A stretch of 11,258 nucleotides of DNA, taken from NCBI GenBank assembly GCA_902778205.1, contig CACYWX010000066.1, forward strand, positions 1 through 11,258. The letters run 5' to 3'. Shown here one piece after another: positions 7,107 through 11,258 of this stretch (its first letter is position 1; each line of letters begins with the position of its first letter). Origin of the DNA: an uncultured Ruminococcus sp. (GTDB taxonomy: Bacteria > Bacillota > Clostridia > Oscillospirales > CAG-272). The translations under genes and the position numbers were made by a program. Below the pieces are notes generated by a model that made no database searches, was not told where the DNA came from, and saw only the letters and a program-made list of their open reading frames with translations.

Positions 7107-7655
7107 ATGAGCGACATCAATGAAATGAACGAGGGCCTGAAATGGTATGTGGTGCATACCTATTCCGGCTATGAAAACAAAGTCAAGACCAATCTCGAAA
7201 AAATCATCGAAAACCGCGGACTCGGCGACCGCATCACCGACATCCGCATCCCGACGGAGGTCGTCGTGGAATCCGACGGCGGCAAGGAAAAGGAAGTCGA
7301 ATCCAAGATCTTCCCCTCCTACGTCCTCGTCAAAATGATCATGACCGACGAAACCTGGCATGTGGTCCGCAACATCCGCGGCGTCACCGGCTTCGTGGGC
7401 CCCGGCTCCAAGCCCGTTCCGCTGACGGAGGAGGAGACCGCCGCCTACATCCAGGAGGAGCCCGTGAAGATCACGGCGTCCGCCTTCGCGGTGGGCGACA
7501 CGGTGAACATCGTGGACGGCGTCTTCCGCGGCTACAGCGGCAGACTCACCCGCATCGACGAGGAGACCGGCGAGGTCACCGTGGTGGTTTCCACCGTGGG
7601 CCGCGATATCCCGGTCAACCTGGACCGCAAGCTGGTTGAAAAGGCCGCCGACTGA
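7107..7655 (+). CDS. nusG: Transcription termination/antitermination factor NusG
   Basis: NusG binds RNA polymerase as an elongation and pausing factor and links it to Rho or the ribosome. The 182-residue protein has an NGN domain (about 10-110) opening with LKWYVVHTYSGYENKVKTNL and containing FPSYVLVKM and VRNIRGVTGFVG. A C-terminal KOW domain follows (about 127-175), with FAVGDTVNIVDGVFRGYSG. Size and domain order are standard. The first ATG is used because of the GGGGAGGG ribosome site upstream (about 10 nt); Met7 is a possible alternative. It follows secE by 69 nt and precedes the L1 regulatory element that controls rplK-rplA. Confidence 0.96.
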   Translation: MSDINEMNEGLKWYVVHTYSGYENKVKTNLEKIIENRGLGDRITDIRIPTEVVVESDGGKEKEVESKIFPSYVLVKMIMTDETWHVVRNIRGVTGFVGPGSKPVPLTEEETAAYIQEEPVKITASAFAVGDTVNIVDGVFRGYSGRLTRIDEETGEVTVVVSTVGRDIPVNLDRKLVEKAAD

Positions 7656-7671
7656 CTCCGGTCCGGCCGAC

Positions 7672-7711
7672 GGGAGCCCGGCGTATGCTCCCGGAACGAT
7701 TCCCATACGCC
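7672..7711 (+). promoter_or_regulatory. Alternative hairpins between nusG and the L1 element
   Basis: GGCGTATG (7680-7687) pairs perfectly with CATACGCC (7704-7711), 8 bp. The left arm is also enclosed by a competing pair GGGAGC (7672-7677) with GCTCCC (7687-7692), so the two helices exclude each other. No U-tract follows, so this is not a standard terminator. It could be an RNA-processing or pausing site separating nusG from rplK-rplA; the function is unknown. Confidence 0.4.
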
Positions 7712-7716
7712 GATTC

Positions 7717-7763
7717 AGTGGGAGGGACGTAAATTTTCTGAAACGTCCCGCTTGAATACCACT
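7717..7763 (+). promoter_or_regulatory. L1-binding autoregulatory RNA element upstream of rplK-rplA
   Basis: The RNA forms an outer helix AGTGG (7717-7721) with CCACT (7759-7763) and an inner helix GGGACGT (7724-7730) with ACGTCCC (7743-7749). They are joined by an asymmetric internal loop: GA on the 5' side and GCTTGAATA on the 3' side. The strand sequences GTGGGAGG and CTTGAATACCAC match those of the ribosomal protein L1 site in 23S rRNA helices 76-77 (in E. coli, as I recall it, GUGGGAGG and CUUGAAAUACCAC). The only difference in these segments is one missing A. The element ends 2 nt before the GGAGG (7766-7770) of rplK, so bound L1 should block initiation. The L11-L1 operon is known to be repressed by L1 in E. 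coli. Confidence 0.85.
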
Positions 7764-7780
7764 TTGGAGGAAAAACTGCT

Positions 7781-8206
7781 ATGGCAAAGAAAGTTATCGG
7801 CTATATCAAGCTTCAGCTTCCCGCCGGAAAGGCGACCCCCCAGCCGCCCGTAGGTCCCGCCCTCGGTGCGTACGGCGTCGCCATCCCGAACTTCACGAAG
7901 GAATTCAATGAGAGAACCAAGAACGACATCGGCCTGATCATTCCCGTGGTCATCACCGTGTACGCCGACCGTTCCTTCACCTTCATCACCAAGACCCCGC
8001 CGGCTCCCGTTCTGATCAAGAAGGCCGCCGGTATCGAAACCGCTTCCCCGACTCCCAACAAGACCAAGGTCGCCTCCATCACCAAGGAGCAGGTCCGCCA
8101 GATCGCGGAGACCAAGATGAAGGACCTCAACGCCGGCTCCATCGAAGCCGCCATGAGCATGATCGCCGGCACTGCCCGCTCCATGGGCGTGACCGTCGCA
8201 GACTGA
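7781..8206 (+). CDS. rplK: 50S ribosomal protein L11
   Basis: A 141-residue protein of the GTPase-associated centre; it binds 23S rRNA with the L10-L12 stalk and is the target region of thiostrepton-type antibiotics. It starts MAKKVIGYIKLQLPAGKATP and contains PPVGPALG, IIPVVITVYADRSFTF, TPPAPVLIKKAAGIE and the C-terminal RNA-binding domain ending GTARSMGVTV. It is full length. The proline-rich linker and N-terminal domain look normal. GGAGG is 10 nt before the ATG and directly abuts the L1 regulatory RNA, so translation of L11, and of L1 by coupling, is probably under L1 feedback. Confidence 0.97.
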   Translation: MAKKVIGYIKLQLPAGKATPQPPVGPALGAYGVAIPNFTKEFNERTKNDIGLIIPVVITVYADRSFTFITKTPPAPVLIKKAAGIETASPTPNKTKVASITKEQVRQIAETKMKDLNAGSIEAAMSMIAGTARSMGVTVAD

Positions 8207-8220
8207 GGAGGTAGGGAAAG

Positions 8221-8913
8221 ATGTTCAAGAGCAAGAAATACGTTGACAGCGTCAAGCTGATCGAGAAGGCCCGTCTGTACGATCCCTCCGAAGCCATGGA
8301 TCTGGTCACCAAGACCTCCAAGGCCAAGTTCGACGAGACCATCGAGGTTCACGTCCGTCTGGGCGTCGACTCCCGTCACGCTGACCAGCAGGTCCGCGGC
8401 GCCATCGTTCTTCCCCACGGTACCGGCAAGACCGTCCGCGTCCTGGTGTTCGCCAAGGGCGAGCGCGCCGATCAGGCCAGAGCCGCCGGAGCGGAGTTCG
8501 TGGGCGACACCGACCTCGTTGAGAAGATCCAGAAGGAAAACTGGTTCGACTTCGACGTCGTCATCGCTTCCCCCGACATGATGGGCACCATCGGCCGTCT
8601 GGGCCGTGTCCTCGGTCCCAAGGGTCTGATGCCGAACCCGAAGGCCGGCACCGTCACCATGGACGTAGCCAAGGCCGTTCAGGAAGCCAAGGCCGGTAAG
8701 ATCGAGTACCGTCTCGACAAGACCAATATCATCCACTGCCCCATCGGCAAGGCCTCCTTCGGTCCCGAAAAGCTGAACGAGAACTTCGACACGCTGCTCG
8801 GCGCCATCATCAAGGCGAAGCCGGCCGCCGCGAAGGGTCAGTATATCAAGTCCTGCGTCGTGGCCTCCACCATGGGCCCCGGCATCAAGGTCAACCCCTC
8901 CAGAATCGGTTAA
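8221..8913 (+). CDS. rplA: 50S ribosomal protein L1
   Basis: L1 forms the mobile stalk that helps release E-site tRNA and acts as a translational repressor of its own operon. The 230-residue protein has the family signature GRLGRVLGPKGLMPNPKAGT (about residues 123-142) and the usual KIEYRLDKTNIIHCPIGK segment in domain I. It starts 14 nt after the rplK stop with GAGGAGGTAGGGAAAG, so the two are likely coupled. Length is normal. It is the last gene of the operon: a strong terminator follows at 8934, whereas many bacteria continue into rplJ-rplL. Confidence 0.97.
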   Translation: MFKSKKYVDSVKLIEKARLYDPSEAMDLVTKTSKAKFDETIEVHVRLGVDSRHADQQVRGAIVLPHGTGKTVRVLVFAKGERADQARAAGAEFVGDTDLVEKIQKENWFDFDVVIASPDMMGTIGRLGRVLGPKGLMPNPKAGTVTMDVAKAVQEAKAGKIEYRLDKTNIIHCPIGKASFGPEKLNENFDTLLGAIIKAKPAAAKGQYIKSCVVASTMGPGIKVNPSRIG

Positions 8914-8933
8914 GTCCGGTTTCGAAAAAGGAA

Positions 8934-8973
8934 CTGCCGCATGCTTCACACGAGACATGCGGCAGATTTTTTT
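8934..8973. terminator. Rho-independent terminator after rplA, probably bidirectional
   Basis: A perfect 10-bp stem CTGCCGCATG (8934-8943) with CATGCGGCAG (8956-8965), 12-nt loop, is followed by A and seven Ts (8967-8973) on the plus strand. Read on the minus strand, the same stem is followed by TTCC and TTTTT, so it can also stop transcription arriving from the convergent HPr-like gene. Confidence 0.93.
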
Positions 8974-9212
8974 GTGATTGGAGTTGACATACTCTTCTCA
9001 ACCTCAAAAGGTAATCCGACAAAGGTGTGTTGAAAAGCAGAACCTGAAAAGGGCGTGGTACGTTACCCCGTGCCGCACGTCAAGAAGGAAGCTGCACCAG
9101 TGTTATTATAGAGTTCTTTGCCAGGCATTTATGCCTGTGGCTTTACTCCGAAAGAAAGCCGCGTTTCCCCTTAATAGATTGAGATCAGTACCAGCCGGAG
9201 CCCGGCGCGGGA
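8974..9212. other. Gene-free spacer with two adjacent hairpins
   Basis: No recognisable protein in any frame, and no ribosome site before the short open frames. Composition is more AT-rich than the flanks. Seen: CAGGCA (9122-9127) with TGCCTG (9132-9137), loop TTTA; and GGCTTT (9139-9144) with AAAGCC (9155-9160), loop of 10. Neither has a U-tract. A TTGACA at 8984-8989 has no matching -10. The segment could be the 3' untranslated region of the HPr-like mRNA or a decayed insertion; I cannot decide. Confidence 0.4.
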
Positions 9213-9446
9213 TCAGCGGATGAACTTCTCGAATTCAAAGTAACAGTTGAAATCCGTCTCCACGTACATTTCGTCCCAGGACGCCCGGGCCATGGACACG
9301 CCGAGAATGCTCTTGGCGTTCAGTCGGCGGTTTCCGTTCACCAGCGTCACGGGATACCCGCATTTGGTGGCGATGCGGACGAACTCCAGCACGTCGGCCG
9401 CGGTCACCAGCTCGATTTTGTAGAGGTACTTGTTGTTGCAGATCAT
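9213..9446 (-). CDS. HPr-like (PtsH-fold) protein lacking the active-site histidine
   Basis: A 77-residue protein resembling HPr, the phosphocarrier of the sugar phosphotransferase system. The second half has the HPr pattern: LNAKSILGVSMARASWDEMY, in which Ser46 (the HPr kinase target site in Firmicutes) falls exactly at position 46. The first half keeps the helix-1 pattern LEFVRIATKCGYPVTLV. However, the catalytic GLHARP loop is absent: residues 13-18 read LVTAAD, placing Thr at the His15 position and Ala at Arg17. It therefore cannot carry phosphate from Enzyme I in the usual way. Similar His-less HPr-domain proteins are known in Clostridia, with no function I can state. AAAGGAGG precedes the ATG by about 11 nt. 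It is monocistronic, with its own strong promoter and no pts neighbours. Confidence 0.8.
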   Translation of the reverse strand: MICNNKYLYKIELVTAADVLEFVRIATKCGYPVTLVNGNRRLNAKSILGVSMARASWDEMYVETDFNCYFEFEKFIR

Positions 9447-9503
9447 GATTCTTCGATCCTCCTTTGAGGGATGTCGCCCGGAGTTTTCCTCCCGGCTGGC
9501 TGT

Positions 9504-9531
9504 ATTATAGCCGAAATCCCGCAGAAGTCAA
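9504..9531 (-). promoter_or_regulatory. Promoter of the HPr-like gene
   Basis: On the minus strand, TTGACT (9531-9526) and a perfect TATAAT (9509-9504) are separated by 16 bp. The predicted leader is about 50 nt and ends in AAAGGAGG. It lies well downstream of the oxidoreductase stop at 9657, so the HPr-like gene is an independent unit. I see no clear terminator between them. Confidence 0.85.
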
Positions 9532-9607
9532 GAGGGTTTGGTCAGCTTCTCCCTTTTGACGGATCAGACAAAGGTTTTTCCGAATCAATGGTGAATCTGC
9601 ACAAGCT

Positions 9608-9621
9608 AAATGAATTCATTT
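9608..9621. repeat. 14-bp perfect palindrome AAATGAATTCATTT
   Basis: A symmetric AT-rich site in the gap between the oxidoreductase stop and the HPr-like promoter. It is partly extended by CACAA/TTGTG-type arms with a few extra bases on one side. It lies about 77 bp upstream of the -35 of the HPr-like gene. It could be a protein-binding site or a weak hairpin; no function is assigned. Confidence 0.35.
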
Positions 9622-9656
9622 TGTGATTTTCGCCGGTTACACAGACGGTTTATTTG

Positions 9657-10652
9657 TCAGGTACCGGACGATTCCCCGGGGAACACGATGCCGTTCTGCC
9701 GCCGGATCTCGTCCATGATCGAAAGGGTCAGGGCGGTGTTTTCCTGCCACCTTGAGGGATCCGCCTCACCCCGGACCGCCGCCAGAAAATCGGCCAACTC
9801 GTAGACCATGTTGTTTTCAGGACGGTCCCCGGTCACGTCGGACGCCTCGCCGCCCCGGGGAACCAGGGTCACGGACTCCACGGTGGACAGCTTGCCCAGC
9901 AGGACCGCGCCGCCCTCGCCCAGAATCACGGAGGGGGAGACGGAATCCGTGATCTTGGACCAGACGATCTCCGCCTGCAGGCCGGGATAGGTGAGAAACG
10001 CCGTCCCCATGCCCTCCATGCCGTTTTGCAGGATCACCGATTTTGCGTACACCGACTCCGGCCGCCCGAACAGCATAGCGCAGCAGTGGACCGCGTAGAC
10101 GCCGATGTCCATGAGCGCCGCGTTGCCCAGAGCCGGATTGAAGGCGTTGAGGATCTCCCCGGCCTTGTACCGGTCATAGCGGGAGGAGTACTGACAGAAA
10201 TCGAACACCGCACGCCGCACGGTCCCGATCTGTCCCATGGCCTCCCGCGCCCGCTCCAGAGCCGGATCGTGGCCGGGACGCATGGCCTCCAGCACCACGA
10301 CGCCGGACCGCTCCGCCGCTCCGAGAAGCTCCCGGAACTGTCCCTCGTTCAGGCAGGCGGGCTTCTCCACCAGGACGTGCTTTCCGTGCCGCACCGCGTC
10401 CATGGCCTGCGGGAAATGGCAGATATTGGGGGAGGCAATGTACACCGCGTCGATGTACGAGGACAGGAACGCCTCCATGTCCGTATAGACCGCCGGAATG
10501 CCGTGCTTTTCCGCGAAGGCGTTCCCGCGCTCATCGGTCCGGGAGTACACCGCCGCGAGGACTGCGCCGTCCGATCCGTTCACGGTATCGCAGAACCAGT
10601 CCGCCACGAAATTCGAGCCGATGACGCCGATGCGAAGATCAATGGGGTTCAT
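9657..10652 (-). CDS. Gfo/Idh/MocA family NAD(P)-dependent oxidoreductase
   Basis: A 331-residue cytoplasmic dehydrogenase of the glucose-fructose oxidoreductase/inositol dehydrogenase family, acting on a sugar or polyol not predictable here. The N-terminal Rossmann fold starts LRIGVIGSNFVADWF, a GxxGxxxxxx nucleotide-binding loop. The catalytic EKP motif is at 96-98 (HVLVEKPA) and the C-terminal domain carries the MDIGVYAVHC motif with Asp182 and His189. An ATG 13 codons upstream (10691) was rejected as start because it lies inside the -10 box; the chosen start has AAGGAG at 6 nt. It is divergent from the FGGY kinase, suggesting a joint sugar-utilisation locus. No transporter or regulator is visible within the window. 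Confidence 0.9.
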   Translation of the reverse strand: MNPIDLRIGVIGSNFVADWFCDTVNGSDGAVLAAVYSRTDERGNAFAEKHGIPAVYTDMEAFLSSYIDAVYIASPNICHFPQAMDAVRHGKHVLVEKPACLNEGQFRELLGAAERSGVVVLEAMRPGHDPALERAREAMGQIGTVRRAVFDFCQYSSRYDRYKAGEILNAFNPALGNAALMDIGVYAVHCCAMLFGRPESVYAKSVILQNGMEGMGTAFLTYPGLQAEIVWSKITDSVSPSVILGEGGAVLLGKLSTVESVTLVPRGGEASDVTGDRPENNMVYELADFLAAVRGEADPSRWQENTALTLSIMDEIRRQNGIVFPGESSGT

Positions 10653-10689
10653 ATCATACTCCTTGTTCCCGTCGGATTTCTCATCCGGC

Positions 10690-10719
10690 ATTGTACCACA
10701 CCGCCGGGCGGGTTGTCAA
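10690..10719 (-). promoter_or_regulatory. Promoter of the Gfo/Idh/MocA gene
   Basis: On the minus strand, a perfect TTGACA (10719-10714) is separated from TACAAT (10695-10690) by 18 bp. The 11-base string TGTGGTACAAT over the -10 is identical to that of the wal promoter. The start predicted from this promoter lies within codons of the longer open frame, which fixes the gene start at 10652. Confidence 0.85.
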
Positions 10720-10749
10720 GGCGGCGCGGGTCCGGAATTCCTCGGGGAC

Positions 10750-10779
10750 TTTCCCGCGTGTTCTTGACAAATCGGGAAA
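10750..10779. promoter_or_regulatory. Inverted repeat over the FGGY kinase -35 box (candidate operator)
   Basis: TTTCCCG (10750-10756) and CGGGAAA (10773-10779) form perfect 7-bp arms spaced 16 bp apart. The -35 hexamer TTGACA (10764-10769) lies between them. The left arm also belongs to an overlapping imperfect palindrome, CGGGGACTTTCCCG (10743-10756). The spacing suits a dimeric repressor blocking RNA polymerase, but the binding protein is unknown. Confidence 0.4.
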
Positions 10780-10792
10780 AATACGGCATAAT
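10764..10792 (+). promoter_or_regulatory. Promoter of the FGGY kinase gene
   Basis: A perfect TTGACA (10764-10769) and CATAAT (10787-10792), a 5/6 match to TATAAT, are separated by 17 bp. The predicted leader is about 30 nt and leads to AAAGGA and the ATG at 10831. It is divergent from the oxidoreductase promoter, with 44 bp between the two -35 boxes. Confidence 0.85.
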
Positions 10793-10830
10793 GGAGGGGA
10801 ACAAAAAACGGATCACGAAAGGATCAACCG

Positions 10831-11258
10831 ATGGATTTCAGAAACTGCACTCTTGGGCTCGAGCTGGGCTCCACCCGCATCAAGGCCGTTCTGCTGGATG
10901 AGGACCACAGAATCATCGCCTCCGGATCCCACGACTGGGAAAACCGGCTGGACAACGGCATCTGGACCTACACCATGGACGACATCCACACCGGCGTGAA
11001 GAGCTGCTACCGGGCTCTGGCGGAGGACGTGAAGGCGAAATTCGGCGAGCCCCTGACCACCGTGGGCGCCGTGGGCATCTCCGGCATGATGCACGGCTAT
11101 CTGGCCTTCGACGAAGCCGGGGAGCTGCTGGTTCCCTTCCGCACCTGGCGCAACACGATCACCGGGGAGGCCGCGGGAAAGCTGACCGATCTTCTGGGCT
11201 TTAACATCCCCCAGCGGTGGAGCATCGCCCATCTGGCCCAGGCGGTGCTGAACGGCGA
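10831..11258 (+). CDS. FGGY-family carbohydrate kinase, 3' end outside the window
   Basis: N-terminal 142 residues of a sugar kinase of the xylulokinase/ribulokinase superfamily (full proteins are about 500 residues), which phosphorylates a ketose or polyol with ATP. The phosphate-1 motif is LGLELGSTRIKAVL (residues 8-21), with Glu11 where most family members have Asp. Further features are a VGISGMMHGYLAFD segment (81-94), the sugar-contact region VPFRTWRNTI (101-110) and NIPQRWSIAHL (125-135). This combination fits a clostridial FGGY subgroup often annotated loosely as xylulokinase or simply kinase; the substrate is not known to me. AAAGGA precedes the ATG by 9 nt. The reading frame is open to the window end. 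Confidence 0.88.
   Translation, partial: MDFRNCTLGLELGSTRIKAVLLDEDHRIIASGSHDWENRLDNGIWTYTMDDIHTGVKSCYRALAEDVKAKFGEPLTTVGAVGISGMMHGYLAFDEAGELLVPFRTWRNTITGEAAGKLTDLLGFNIPQRWSIAHLAQAVLNG

Noticed and set aside
7813..8958. 381-codon minus-strand open frame opposite rplK-rplA
   Set aside because: Antisense shadow of two highly conserved ribosomal proteins; it also runs through their terminator.
8984..8989. Perfect TTGACA as a possible promoter
   Set aside because: No -10-like hexamer at 16-18 bp; the closest, GGTAAT, is 20 bp away and no gene follows.
8978..9223. 81-codon plus-strand open frame after the rplA terminator
   Set aside because: It would need a TTG start within a few bases of the terminator U-tract, has no ribosome site, and its translation resembles nothing I know.
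10653..10691. 13-codon N-terminal extension of the oxidoreductase from the ATG at 10691
   Set aside because: That ATG lies inside the -10 box of the gene's promoter, while the ATG at 10652 has AAGGAG at proper spacing and begins just before the conserved Rossmann strand.
10026..10901. 291-codon plus-strand open frame across the oxidoreductase and both divergent promoters
   Set aside because: Antisense to the oxidoreductase, runs through mapped promoter elements and overlaps the kinase start out of frame.
1..11258. CRISPR arrays, tRNA or rRNA genes, transposases, WalR boxes (TGTWAH-N5-TGTWAH)
   Set aside because: Looked for on both strands; no regularly spaced repeats, tRNA-like folds, transposase motifs or paired TGTWA half-sites were seen.

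Overview
The window (about 60% G+C by eye) looks like a chromosomal segment from a GC-rich Clostridia-type Firmicute. The evidence is a WalR/WalK two-component system with YycH- and YycI-like accessory genes, strong AAGGAGG-type ribosome binding sites, sigma-A-like promoters with TG-extended -10 boxes, and a rpmG-secE-nusG-rplK-rplA operon. I cannot name a genus from sequence alone. No mobile element, CRISPR array, tRNA or rRNA was found.

Layout, left to right. Bases 1-1034 (minus) hold the 5' 344 codons of murA; its 3' end lies outside the window. It has its own extended -10 promoter and a structured leader of about 150 nt. Bases 1295-6211 (minus) hold walR, walK, yycH-like and yycI-like, a tightly packed operon sensing and controlling cell-wall status. 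It reads from a promoter at 6281-6309. Bases 6409-8973 (plus) hold a divergently transcribed translation/transcription/secretion operon: rpmG (L33), secE, nusG, rplK (L11) and rplA (L1). It starts from a near-consensus promoter and a structured leader of about 155 nt, and ends at a strong, probably bidirectional, terminator. The nusG-rplK gap contains an RNA element that copies the L1-binding site of 23S rRNA, so L1 very probably represses its own translation here. Bases 8974-9212 have no recognisable gene. Bases 9213-9446 (minus) encode a small HPr-fold protein that lacks the phosphorylatable histidine. Bases 9657-10652 (minus) encode a Gfo/Idh/MocA oxidoreductase. It is divergent from a partial FGGY sugar kinase (10831 to the window end, plus), and the shared control region carries an inverted repeat over the kinase -35 box.

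Functionally, murA and the wal operon form a cell-envelope block that faces a ribosome/secretion block head to head. The right-hand third is an unrelated sugar-metabolism locus. No clearly undescribed protein system is present. The most informative unusual signals are the RNA leaders (L1 mimic, rpmG leader, murA leader) and the His-less HPr-like protein.
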